Source: CBDFKF01 sp965248765 (GTDB lineage: Bacteria; Pseudomonadota; Alphaproteobacteria; VGEJ01). Taken from it: DNA of 64,000 bases. The stretch lies in NCBI GenBank assembly GCA_965248765.1, contig CBDFKF010000004.1:1116001-1180000 (forward strand), given 5' to 3'. Position numbers and translations under genes: made by a program. How positions within the stretch are numbered: position 1 is the first letter of the stretch; the number at the start of each line of letters is the position of its first letter. Positions 18,401-26,500 of the stretch are shown here, piece after piece. The notes beneath the pieces were generated by a model, which was not told the origin of the DNA, did no database searches, and saw only the letters and a list, made by a program, of their open reading frames with translations.

Positions 18401-18806
18401 CGGGATCGTCAGCAAGCAGGAAACGCAGCCTCGGCTGCGGCAGCATCTTCATGTAGACCGCCTCAATCTGGTGAGGCAGGGTGCGGATACCGGACAAGCT
18501 GACGGCAAACTGACGGTCGTAGGCGTAGGCGAGACGAATTCGGGCAGACTCGATCAGGAGCCGCAGCCTTTCCGCATCTGCGGGCTGGGCCGCCACTTTG
18601 TCTTCCACGCCGAAAATGCTGGCGGCCTCCTGGGAGGAGATGACTGCCTCCTCAAGTGCGCCGTCAGGCAATCGAACCCGGCACTCGTAACCGGCAGACC
18701 CATCTGTACCGAGGGGCCGCACATCCTCCAGGATGACCGGCACGTCGAAATGTCCCTGTAGGGATATGCGTTGTCCGACCTGTGCGGAAAGGAGACTCTC
18801 AGCCAT
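15468..18806 (-). CDS. SNF2-family helicase with DUF3883-like tail, truncated by an amber codon
   Basis: 1112 residues to the amber stop; 1181 if read through. SNF2/DEAH motor: Walker A DDPGAGKTIMAG near 133-143, DEAH near 232-235 (IIIDEAHKC), TATPHHGDDDRF as motif III, FTEHRDTLNYL as motif IV, and the motif V/VI block GEGINLQF...RLGRIHRIGQ. The C-terminal DUF3883 core (IGFDIRSL ... RRIEVKGRKRG) is entered before the stop. The start is set at ATG 18806 (MAESLLSAQVGQ), overlapping the upstream HTH stop by 8 bases; the frame continues to 18860. SNF2 helicase plus methylase resembles the drmD-drmMI pair of class 1 DISARM, but drmA, drmB and drmC are absent. Losing the last 69 residues may or may not inactivate it. 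Confidence 0.88.
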   Translation of the reverse strand: MAESLLSAQVGQRISLQGHFDVPVILEDVRPLGTDGSAGYECRVRLPDGALEEAVISSQEAASIFGVEDKVAAQPADAERLRLLIESARIRLAYAYDRQFAVSLSGIRTLPHQIEAVYMKMLPQPRLRFLLADDPGAGKTIMAGLLIKELKLREAIDRCLILVPAPLTIQWQDELLRFFNEPFQMIYSANDQQQLLNLWERESQVISSIDYAKQDDVRERVWQQRWDLIIIDEAHKCSAYTKRSAGRGDEVERTKRYQLAERLSEQCDNLLLLTATPHHGDDDRFAHFIRLLDRDLFPEPHRFGEASGRIRREILQLGENCPWSLRRLKEDLRDMHGRRLFPDRHVQTVSFNLGPEEYYIYKAVTAYINEYLPQATGRRKNSVALARTVFQRRLASSTHAIHESLRRRQKKLDDLLRELEGLSPSQRSRRLAQLQGRLTDTEQDEDDLDEAARDELLDEATAAAELDQLRAEVAELGDLVARVGRVRESGRDSKLVALRECVQRAEFDELKDGRGKLLIFTEHRDTLNYLREHIETLGYSTCQIHGGMNPRERRQAQEDFRTRCQICVATEAAGEGINLQFCHLMINYDLPWNPTRLEQRLGRIHRIGQSRDVYAFNFVATSSEDGQPVIEGRILERLLSKLDRMRDALGDRVFDVVGEVLSLNKVNLPDMLREVAYEPRRLDDYLDVIDQIDPELLGQYEEATGIALARAHVDFSSFAQANLEAEERRLMPRYVESYFLSAAKAVGLRTEARADGLWRIEHVLSDLRSERLAAVRRLGKPDTTYRKLTFYKEHLEQDQHLDAVLLGPGHPVYAVVDERLKELLQDILGQTAVYMDSMTEVPYRLHFYEIAVRGQTTKGEATTIHAELVGVREEIGDGVSDADRYSVIPADVLIDLPAHPHPPDTLTDADNGPVSDYVKATVQMDRRRDAQTERGRYADVARDYLDRSFDARVRGAQDRVMGLRSREPREPEVALARQRAEQDLADLQRTQRERLVGVDRLRVARHGPARHVASCLVLPPNTAADRFPELAEELDTELKRRVELAAEDVVVAYEETQDRECERVGHLKIGFDIRSLAPPEAQTGYRDPVTGVRRIEVKGRKRGMPVRLTTNE

Positions 18807-19035
18807 TCTTGCTGCTCTCGCTCCTGGCCATTTTGCTCGATGGACTACCTCCTGACTCATCGTCGCCGCTGTTTCTTACCCAGTCGTCCACTTCCGAGAG
18901 CCTGAAGCGAAGCAACCGGCCGACTCGGTGGGCGGGAAAGCCCTTTGAGTCGACCCAGCGGTAAATTGATTCCTTGGCCACCTGTAAATGGGCAGCAACT
19001 TCCGAGATTCCGACCCAGCCTTCTTCAGTAGCCAT
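18799..19035 (-). CDS. small helix-turn-helix (excisionase/MerR-like) DNA-binding protein
   Basis: A 78-residue protein: GWVGISEVAAHLQVAKESIYRWVDSKGFPAHRVGRLLRFRLSEVDDWVRN. This is the classic winged helix-turn-helix of the excisionase (HTH_17) family, followed by a Ser/Lys-rich tail. Such proteins act as phage or element excisionases or as local transcription regulators. It is the first gene of the minus-strand defence operon, and its stop overlaps the helicase start by 8 bases (ATGGCTGA). An operon regulator is therefore more likely than an excisionase, although integrases lie 0.8 kb away. An alternative start at 19056 would add 7 residues. Confidence 0.82.
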   Translation of the reverse strand: MATEEGWVGISEVAAHLQVAKESIYRWVDSKGFPAHRVGRLLRFRLSEVDDWVRNSGDDESGGSPSSKMARSESSKNG

Positions 19036-19313
19036 CCTGGACCGACCTGTGTTCAAGAAAGACGATGAATAACAATGAAAGTATATGAAAATTAACCTGT
19101 GTGGTCAATACAAGAATCTGTCGTGATTGGAATGAAGCCCGCCAGCGGAGGTGCGCTCCAGTAAAGAAGAGGTGTTAGTCCGCTACTCCGGCCAGCGGCC
19201 AGATACGATTCGGCGCCATTCGATGCGAATTGCCTCCACCGCGTAGACCCAGGCGAACTCGTTGACACCATTCACTCTTGCCGCGACTAGCACGCACCGT
19301 TAGAGGCTCTAGA
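19036..19313. other. gene-free region upstream of the defence operon
   Basis: About 280 bases with no gene. An AT-rich stretch at roughly 19060-19110 (AACAATGAAAGTATATGAAAATTAACC) is the likely promoter and regulator-binding area for the minus-strand defence operon. No clean -35/-10 pair could be assigned. Confidence 0.35.
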
Positions 19314-19530
19314 CTAGTGTCCTGATCGAGAAGTTCGTATGCATTGCGGGAATCCCCAACACGTCATGGCCGGGCTTGTCCCGGCCATCCACGCGTTCGC
19401 CCAGCGTCCGACGGGTCTGGCTGAGCGAGATGCCCGGAACAAGTCCGGGCATGACGTTGCAGGAGTGGCTGGTTCGGAGAGGTCAGACGCCCACTCCGAA
19501 ATCATGCGAACTTCGGAAGCAGAACACTAG
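19314..19530. mobile_element. 217-bp MITE-like element with imperfect terminal repeats and REP-like core
   Basis: The ends are imperfect inverted repeats about 28 bp long (CTAGTGTCCTG...GAAGTTCGTATG versus CTAGTGTTCTG...GAAGTTCGCATG), both carrying CTAG, which may be the target duplication. The core holds two internal palindromes built on GGCCGGGC/GCCCGGCC-type sequence (near 19368-19392 and 19430-19456). The short frame inside reads VMAGLVPAIHAF...SGHDV, a familiar translated repeat in alphaproteobacterial genomes and not a gene. Non-autonomous; the mobilizing transposase is unknown. Confidence 0.7.
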
Positions 19531-19626
19531 CTGCCCCGCCGGAAGCCCTCCCTAAGCGTTGCGTGAAGCCGCCCCTCGTGATCAGGGAATCGGTTCTGGA
19601 ACTTCGGTGACGAGGCGGTTCCAGGG

Positions 19627-19681
19627 TGTCAATCGGCATTCAATATTGACCCCCAATCGGCGTGCAAAAATTGACCCCCCT
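19627..19681. mobile_element. relic end of an IS21-family insertion sequence
   Basis: It starts TGTCAATCGGCATTC and contains two copies of ATTGACCCCC separated by ATCGGCGTGCAAAA, the multiple terminal repeats seen at IS21-family ends. No istA or istB is nearby, so only an end remains. Confidence 0.55.
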
Positions 19682-19812
19682 GAGCGACACGGCGGAGGTT
19701 GTCCCGGTAGTCAATAGGGTTAAACGGAGGCTGCCAACCAAACGGTCAATCATCTTGCAAATGGTCACAACCGTTCGAGGAATCGCTTGGATCGACACCG
19801 GCAACCGCACGG

Positions 19813-20757
19813 TCAAATGCCCATGATGGCGGCGATGGATTGCCCGACCCTCTCGGCCGCCGCCTCGACGTCCCGGTCCCCGAGATGGGCGTAGCGCAGC
19901 GTCATGCTTACGCTGGCATGGCCGAGCAGCCGCGAGACCACCGGCACCGGCACGCCGTTCATGACCGCGTGGCTGGCATGGGTGTGGCGGAGGTCGTGCA
20001 GGCGAACGTCCTCGATGCCGGCCTCCCGACGGACCGGATACCAGAGCGCGAGGTTGCGGCTGCGCGGCCGAGACGGGTCGCGCGGCGATGGAAACACGAA
20101 AGAGCTCCCGTCTCTTGGCTGGCGTTCGAGGATGCGGCGGGCCTGGGTATTGAGGGGAAGCGTTCTCGGCCCGGTCTTGCCGTCGCTGAGGACCAGCCTG
20201 TCGCCGTCGACCTCGGACCAGTGAAGGCGGACGATCTCGCCCTTGCGGCACCCAGTCAGCAGCAGAAGGCGGATGATGTCGGCCTGCTGCCGGCTGCTCT
20301 TTCGGGTTTGCCTGTCCAGCACCCGGTGCAGGCGGCCGATCTCCTCCCGCGACAGGAATCGCGTGAGCGCCGGTCGCCGGTTCCTCTTGACGCCGCGCGC
20401 CGGGTTGGTGTCGATATGGCTGCAGGCAACCGCGACGTTCATGATCTGCCGGAGAAGGTCGAGAGCACGGTTGGCCCCGCCCGGGGCAGTCCGGCTGTAT
20501 GCGTCGAACCAGCGCCTGACCTGTGCCGGGGATATACGGTCGAGCGGTTTCGATCCGAAGGCGGGCAGGAGGCGCCTCTCCACCAGATGGGTTGCGGTTC
20601 GCCGGGTCGATGGCTTGTATCCCTCGAAATGAGTCTTTCTCCACTCGCCCGCGACGAAATCCCGGAACAGCGGCGCGCGCGTGGGCCCGGACGCACTGTC
20701 GGGCTCGGGGCTCGCCTGGCGGGCGAGGCATTCCCGGCGAGCCTCTGCGACGGTCAT
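19813..20757 (-). CDS. tyrosine-type site-specific integrase, N-terminal domain disrupted
   Basis: A 314-residue product from ATG 20757. It contains the SAM-like core-binding domain (FVAGEWRKTHFEGYKPSTRR) and a complete catalytic domain: TGCRKGE (Arg I), HDLRHTHAS (His-x-x-Arg), LLGHASVSMTLRYAH (His and nucleophile Tyr). The arm-type DNA-binding N-terminus lies upstream in another frame (from ATG 20909), with an internal deletion, so the original ~375-residue enzyme is frameshifted. Without the arm-binding domain, directional integration is doubtful although the active site is intact. It is the second of two tandem integrases, starting immediately after the first. Confidence 0.8.
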   Translation of the reverse strand: MTVAEARRECLARQASPEPDSASGPTRAPLFRDFVAGEWRKTHFEGYKPSTRRTATHLVERRLLPAFGSKPLDRISPAQVRRWFDAYSRTAPGGANRALDLLRQIMNVAVACSHIDTNPARGVKRNRRPALTRFLSREEIGRLHRVLDRQTRKSSRQQADIIRLLLLTGCRKGEIVRLHWSEVDGDRLVLSDGKTGPRTLPLNTQARRILERQPRDGSSFVFPSPRDPSRPRSRNLALWYPVRREAGIEDVRLHDLRHTHASHAVMNGVPVPVVSRLLGHASVSMTLRYAHLGDRDVEAAAERVGQSIAAIMGI

Positions 20758-20909
20758 CGTCGAGACCGGGCCGATCGAGACGCGCTTGGAGGCCGCACCC
20801 GGACCCCGAGACCGGGCACTCGATCGTCCCAGACCGTATATTCCCGCTCGCGGGGGCGATGGCGGGCGATGGCGGCGTCGGTAAGCCGCATGCGTTCCTT
20901 GCTTGCCAT
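20758..20909 (-). pseudogene. out-of-frame N-terminal part of the second integrase
   Basis: ATG at 20909 opens MASKERMRLTDAAIARHRP...YTVWDDRVPGLGVRVRP, the usual DUF4102-like integrase N-terminus. It then runs into Ser/Arg-rich out-of-frame sequence and stops at 20753. The next conserved block (SKRVSIGPVSTMTVAEAR) is in the frame of the downstream integrase. The beta-strand segment normally between them is missing, so there is both a deletion and a frameshift near 20790-20800. Confidence 0.75.
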
Positions 20910-20912
20910 GCC

Positions 20913-22034
20913 TCAGCCCTCCAGCACGGCGCCGACCGTCTCGGCAGCTTCGCGAACCATTGTGTCGGCCAGATGCGTGTATTTGAGCGTCGTTTCCGGG
21001 TTCCGGTGACCGAGCAGCCGGCCGATGGCGAGGACGGTCTCGCCCTGCCTCAGCGCAATGCTCGCGTGGGTATGGCGGAGGTCGTGAACACGCATGTCGC
21101 GCAGCTCCACTTCCGCGCGGACCCTGTGCCAGAAGCGCTGCAGCCAGACGCCTTGCCGCGGCCGGTCCCCTCGCGGTCCCGGAAAGACCCATGGGCTCGT
21201 CCGCCCCAGCATGTCGAGGATGCGCCTGGCCGGGGTCGACAGCCACACCGTTCTGGGGCCCGTCTTGCTGTCGCGTAGAAAGAGGTGACCCTCGCGGTAG
21301 TCGGACCAGCGCAGGGTCAGGATCTCGCCCTTGCGGCATCCGGTCAGCAGAAGAAGGCGGGTCACGGCGACTTGGTGCGGACACAGCTCCGCATATGCGG
21401 CCAGCGTTCCGGACAATCGGCGGAGTTCGTCGTCGGAAAGGAAGCGCTCGCGCCCCTTCCGGCGATAGCGCCGGATGCCCCGGCAGGGGTTGGCCCCCTC
21501 CGGCCGAAGGCCCATCCGTTCCGCTTCTCTCATGATGACGGACAGCACCGGCATGGACCGGTCAGCGGCGACCGGCGTCGCGCGCAGGGACGCGAACCAG
21601 TTTCTGACATCGTGCCGCTCGATGTCGGCGATGCGGCGTCCGGCAAAATACGGCAGGATCTGGTTGCGCAGGTAGCAGCGGTTCACGCAAAGGGTGCTTG
21701 CCTTCCAGACCCGTTCGTGACGCTGGAACACGGTTTCGGCGACGGCTTCGAAGAGGGTTTCGTCGGGCCGGGGGCGCGCGTTCCCGTCCCGCCGGATCGC
21801 GGCGAGCATCCCGGCTGCTTGCGACCGCGCATCGCGGACATTCATCCTCGCGGCGTCGCCGACGATCTTCCAGACGCGTTCTCTCCGATGCTGGCAGTGG
21901 ACGAAGAAACGCTTGCGGCCCGAGGGCAGCACGCGGACGCCGAAGCCCTTGAGCCTGGCGTCGCGAATGTCGTAAGTGTCCTTGCGAGGTCTCAGCGCCC
22001 TGACGCGGGCGTCGGTGAGGGCGGTTCCGGTCAC
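20913..22034 (-). CDS. tyrosine-type site-specific integrase
   Basis: A 373-residue, full-length tyrosine recombinase. The N-terminal arm-binding region is TDARVRALRPRKDTYDIRDARLKGFGVRVLPSGRKRFFVH. The core-binding domain follows, then catalytic motifs TGCRKGE, HDLRHTHAS and LLGHRNPETTLKYTH. All of Arg, His, Arg, His and Tyr are present. It would integrate or excise the surrounding island at an attachment site. The partly degraded second integrase follows 3 bases downstream, and the two share motifs closely enough to suggest duplication or a two-recombinase unit. No tRNA or direct repeat marking an att site was found next to it. Confidence 0.9.
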   Translation of the reverse strand: MTGTALTDARVRALRPRKDTYDIRDARLKGFGVRVLPSGRKRFFVHCQHRRERVWKIVGDAARMNVRDARSQAAGMLAAIRRDGNARPRPDETLFEAVAETVFQRHERVWKASTLCVNRCYLRNQILPYFAGRRIADIERHDVRNWFASLRATPVAADRSMPVLSVIMREAERMGLRPEGANPCRGIRRYRRKGRERFLSDDELRRLSGTLAAYAELCPHQVAVTRLLLLTGCRKGEILTLRWSDYREGHLFLRDSKTGPRTVWLSTPARRILDMLGRTSPWVFPGPRGDRPRQGVWLQRFWHRVRAEVELRDMRVHDLRHTHASIALRQGETVLAIGRLLGHRNPETTLKYTHLADTMVREAAETVGAVLEG

Positions 22035-22135
22035 ACATCTTCTCCCGGTTACGGTTGCAGCCGGGGAAGGGCAGGTTACCCAATCCGTTCCTCTGCAACA
22101 GTGTTCGAGAGAAAAAACGACCCCTTATCAATGAG

Positions 22136-23410
22136 TTAGCACCGTAGGTGCGTGACGTGGTGTAAGAGCCGCGAGCGGGTCGCGGTGTCCGGCGGGCTGA
22201 GCCGGATCGCTCGAGCGGCCTCGGGAGGCATCTTGATGAGGGCATTGTCGCTCACCGGCGCGATGGTTTCCAGGGTCATGTAGCGCGCCCTCTGCACCGC
22301 CCATTCGTCGTTCTGCTCCATGAGGATAGCGCCGATCAGTCGGGTGATGGCGGCCTCGTTGGGGAAGATGCCGACGACGTTGGTGCGGCGCTTGATCTCG
22401 CCGTTGAGGCGCTCCAGGGGATTGGTCGAGTGGAGCTTGGTGCGGTGCTCCTTGGGGAAGCTCATATAGGCCAGCACGTCGGGCTCGGCTTGGTCCATGA
22501 GGTTTGCCAGCTTGGGCGCCTTGGGGCGGAGCTGGTCGGCCACCTGGCGCCACTGGGTCTTGGCGGCCGCGGCGTCCTCCTGGGCGAAGGCGGTGGCGAC
22601 GAAGGCGGAGACCACGCGCCGGCCCTGCTTGCCGGCATGGCCCAGGAGGTTGCGCATGAAGTGCACCCGGCAGCGCTGCCAAGTGGCGTTGAGGACACGA
22701 GCGGCGGCGGCCTTGAGGCCCTTGTGGTCATCGGAGATCACCAGCGTGACGCCGCGCAAACCCCGTCTGGCCAGGCATCGGAGGAACTCGGTCCAGAAGG
22801 TCTCGGCCTCCGAGGCGCCGACCGCCATGCCGAGGACCTCGCGCCGGCCCTGGGTGTTGACGGCGACGGCGACGATCACCGCGACCGAGACGATGCGCCC
22901 GGACTGGCGCACCTTCACATAGGTTGCATCCAGCCAGAGGTAGGGCCAGTCGCCTTCCAGGGGCCGCTCGAGGAAGGTCCGGACCTTGTCGTCGATCTCT
23001 CCGCAGAGCCGCGAGACCTGGCTCTTGGAGATGCCGGTCATACCCATGGCCTGGACCAGGTCATCGACCGATCGGGTCGAGACGCCCTGGATGTAGGCCT
23101 CCTGGATCACCGCCGTGAGCGCCTTCTCGGCCATCCGCCGGGGCTCCAGGAAGCCGGGGAAGTAGGAGCCCTTCCGCAGCTTGGGAATGTTCAGCGCGAC
23201 GCTGCCGGCGCGGCTCTCCCACACCCGGTCGCGATAGCCGTTGCGGTGGTTGATGCGCGCCGGCGAACGCTCGCCGTGGCCGGCGCCGGTCAGGCCCCGG
23301 ACCTCCAGTTCCATCAAACGCTGGGCGGTGAAGCCGATCATCTCGCGCAGCAGATCGGCGTCAGAACTCTTTTCCAGCAAACTACGAAGCGTCATCATGT
23401 CGTCGGTCAT
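22136..23410 (-). CDS. IS256-family transposase
   Basis: A 424-residue DDE transposase of the Mutator/IS256 type: MTDDMMTLRSLLEKSSDADLLREMI, SKSQVSRLCGEID, PYLWLDATYVKVR (first Asp), VISDDHKGL (second Asp), CRVHFMRNLL, and HSTNPLERLNGEIKRRT (Glu region). The start is at the conserved MTDDMM; the frame extends to 23446. The last residues after LLHHV (THLRC) come from DNA beyond the recognisable left inverted repeat, so this copy has lost its native end and stop. Catalytic residues are intact, but mobility is doubtful because one terminus is damaged. Confidence 0.9.
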   Translation of the reverse strand: MTDDMMTLRSLLEKSSDADLLREMIGFTAQRLMELEVRGLTGAGHGERSPARINHRNGYRDRVWESRAGSVALNIPKLRKGSYFPGFLEPRRMAEKALTAVIQEAYIQGVSTRSVDDLVQAMGMTGISKSQVSRLCGEIDDKVRTFLERPLEGDWPYLWLDATYVKVRQSGRIVSVAVIVAVAVNTQGRREVLGMAVGASEAETFWTEFLRCLARRGLRGVTLVISDDHKGLKAAAARVLNATWQRCRVHFMRNLLGHAGKQGRRVVSAFVATAFAQEDAAAAKTQWRQVADQLRPKAPKLANLMDQAEPDVLAYMSFPKEHRTKLHSTNPLERLNGEIKRRTNVVGIFPNEAAITRLIGAILMEQNDEWAVQRARYMTLETIAPVSDNALIKMPPEAARAIRLSPPDTATRSRLLHHVTHLRC

Positions 23411-23576
23411 CGTGGTCTCCATTGGTTCCAGGTTGCGTTGCCACAACCCAACCCTAAACCGGAAACCGCGATGACCGCCCGCTGTGGATAACCGGCTTGC
23501 CTAGGCCAAACTCTTGGCGGTCGCTACGGCAAGCCGGTTACCCACAGCTCCTACACCACGTCCCGGGACACGACCC
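22154..23576 (-). mobile_element. IS256-family insertion sequence, one end damaged
   Basis: Inner inverted repeats are GACGTGGTGTAAGAGC (22154-22169) and its 15/16 complement at 23547-23562. The right end continues to a full terminus GGGTCGTGTCCCGGGAC (to about 23576). The left end lacks the matching outer bases and runs into unrelated sequence. No 8-bp target duplication could be seen. It abuts the 5' end of the surface-protein gene. Confidence 0.75.
23484..23545. repeat. long inverted repeat inside the IS256 right end
   Basis: The 18-bp arms GTGGATAACCGGCTTGCC (23484-23501) and its complement at 23528-23545 match with one mismatch around a 26-base spacer. It lies between the transposase start and the right terminus, so it may be subterminal transposase-binding sequence or a transcription block. 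Confidence 0.6.
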
Positions 23577-23596
23577 TTTCTCGCTCGAATGCGAGG

Positions 23597-26500
23597 ATGA
23601 CCTATTATGGATTCGCAGCAGCCAGCCGTTGTTCGGTCCAGCCCCGTTTCTCGCTGTCGAGGAACCGAACGGCTCAGTCTATCGCGACAACCCGACCATG
23701 GAGGAAGAGACGCTTTGGTGCTATCGACTGGACCGATCTGCCGCCCCGACAAGAGTGGGCATCGGCGGCGCTAGCCCTGACGGAGAAAGATCCGTTGTTC
23801 GCGCGCGACGATGTCGACGACAACTTCAAGACACTGTTCGCGCTTCACAACGGCCTGACGCGGCTGCAAGAACTGACGGCGTTTGCACAAACCTCTGATG
23901 CCGATTCGAGCCGCATCGTGCTCGAGCGCCAGTTCCAGCGTTTGGTCGACGAGGCGGAATCCTTCGTCAACGATGCCAGGTTTCGCGACATCTCGCTGAT
24001 CTTCGGCTTGAAATCCGACACCATAAAATCCACGGTGCTGCTGCCGAGATCCTCGAACTCCACCGTTCTGTTCAACGCGCCCGTCTCGACCGTTCGCGCA
24101 GATCCTATCCCCGGCCTCACAGGTACCGAGACCTTTACAATCGCCGTCACGAGGGGTGGCACGACCACCAATGTCGCCATCGATCTCAGCCTAGTCGGCG
24201 GCCCGCTCAACGTCGACAACATCACCAGCTTCATTAACGGCGAGCTGCTGACCGCCGGCTTCGCCACATCGTTTCTGACCGAGCGCTTCAGCGAATCGTC
24301 TTATGGCTTCCGGATCAATGTAGCCACGGGCGAGGAGATCTCCTTCAGTACCGGTACCGCGAGCGAATCAAGCGCGATTTACGTCGCGGCCACATCGGGC
24401 GCTACGACGTTCGGCTCCGCTTTCCTGACCAAGATCGACGACCTCGCCGCCGCCGACCTGAGCCAGGGCTTCCGCAGCAACATTGACAGTCCCGATGCCC
24501 CCGACCGGACCAATGCCGTCGCCGTCGACAGCGAGGGCAATCTCATAGTGGTCGGCACCACGGCTGGCAACCTCGATGGCCAAATCAATGCCGACGGTAA
24601 CGACGTCTATCTGCAAAAGTTCGATCATGCCGGCACCCTGATCTTCAGCCGACTTCTCGGATCGAGCGAGGATGCGGCCGGCTTCGCCGCCACGGTCGAT
24701 TCGAGCGACAACATCATCGTCGCCGGTCAGGTCTTCGGTCAGCTCACTTCTTCGGGATTCGGCGGCAACTACGATACGTTCGTCACCAAGTTCAACGAAA
24801 GCGGACAGGGGCAGTTCACCCGCCAGGCCGCACCGTTCGCCAACGACGGCGCGTTCGGCCTCGCGGTCAACTCGAGCGACGAAATCTTCGTCACCGGGTT
24901 TACCAATGCTGCCGGCGGCTCAGGACTTACCCACGGCGGCGGCACCGATGGCTTTGTGACGAAGATCAACAGCAGCGGCACGCTGCTCTACAACAAGCAG
25001 TTCGGCGGCACCGGCAACGAGGTCGCCACTGCCATCGCCATCTCGGATGTCGGCGAAATCCTGGTCGCCGGAACTGTCGACGGCAACGGATTCCTTCGCA
25101 AGTTTGCCGACGATTCCACTAACGATCCGGCGATCTACAATATCGATCTCGGCGCGCTCGGCACCGGCGGCGATGTCACCGGCGTCGCCACCAACTCCCA
25201 AGGCGAGATCTTTGTCTCCGGCGTTACCACCAACGCGGCGCTAAGCGGCACCGTGATCGGGGCGCATTCCGGCAACACCGACGCCTTCCTCATTAGACTG
25301 ACAGAGTCGGGGGGCGGTGCGGCCACTACCGCCAGCGACTCGCTCGGCATCACCGTCAACGCAGTGAACGACCCGCCGACCATCGCCAATCCCGGCACAC
25401 AGACGGTAGCGATCGATACCGATCTCGCAATCACCGGGTACAGCATCGCCGACGTCGACGCGGCCAGTGGCAACCTCGAAGTAACGCTGACAGTTAATGA
25501 TGGGGCATTGACGCTGAGCCAGACGACGGGGCTGAGCTTCACCACCGGCGATGGCACCAGCGATACGACGATGACCTTCCAGGGCACGCTCAGCGATATC
25601 AATTCGGCGCTGAACGGTCTCGTCTACCGGGGTGACGTCGCCTTCAACGGTACCGACAGCATCGCGGTCACCGTCGACGATCTCGGGAACACCGGTAGCG
25701 GCGGCGCGCAGACGGCTAATGACGCGGTGACGGTTGAAGTGGGTGCGATCAATCGCACTCCGAGTATCACGGTGCCCGGCACCCAAACACTGCCGTTCTT
25801 CGCCGATCTCACGATCCCCGGCATCAGCATTAGCGATTCGGATGTTGGCGCAAGCAACCTCGAGGTGACCCTCACCGGCACCGGTGGCACCGTCAGCCTA
25901 AGTCAGATCACAGGCCTTGCGTTTTCCGTGGGCGACGGCACTGCCGACGCAACGATGACATTCCAGGGATCGCTGACCGACGTTAACGCCGCTATCGACA
26001 ACCTCATTTACAGCTCCAGCGACTTCTTCGGCGGCGATACCGGCAGCGTCACGATCGGGGTTAGCGATCTCGGCAACACCGGCGCCGGCGGCGCCCAGAC
26101 CGACAACGCGTCGATAACAATTACCGACGTCATCAATTCGGCGCCCGCCATCACGGTCCCGGGCGCGCAAACGGCGGCGGAGGACACTTCACTCGCGATC
26201 AGTGGCGTCAGCATTGCCGACACCGATTCCGCAGCATCCTCGCTCGAGGTCACGCTCGGCGTCACCAACGGCACCGTGACGCTAGGCCAGACCACCGGCC
26301 TCACCTTCTCGACCGGGGACGGCACCGCCGATGCGACGATGACGTTCCAAGGTACGCTCACCGATATCAATTCGGCGCTTGCGGCGCTCAGCTACCTCGG
26401 CGGCTCCGAGTTCAGCGGCGGCGACACGCTGTCGGTCGACGTGAGTGATCTCGGTAACACCGGCAGCACTGCCGGCGGCACCAACGCCGCCGTCGACTAC

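Noticed and set aside
12451..18806. A complete DISARM system
   Set aside because: A SNF2 helicase and a methylase are present, but no drmA, drmB (DUF1998) or drmC (phospholipase D) homologue is in the window.
19339..19530. Small plus-strand ORF (VMAGLVPAIHAFAQ...) as a gene
   Set aside because: It lies wholly inside the MITE and corresponds to a widespread translated repeat in alphaproteobacteria.
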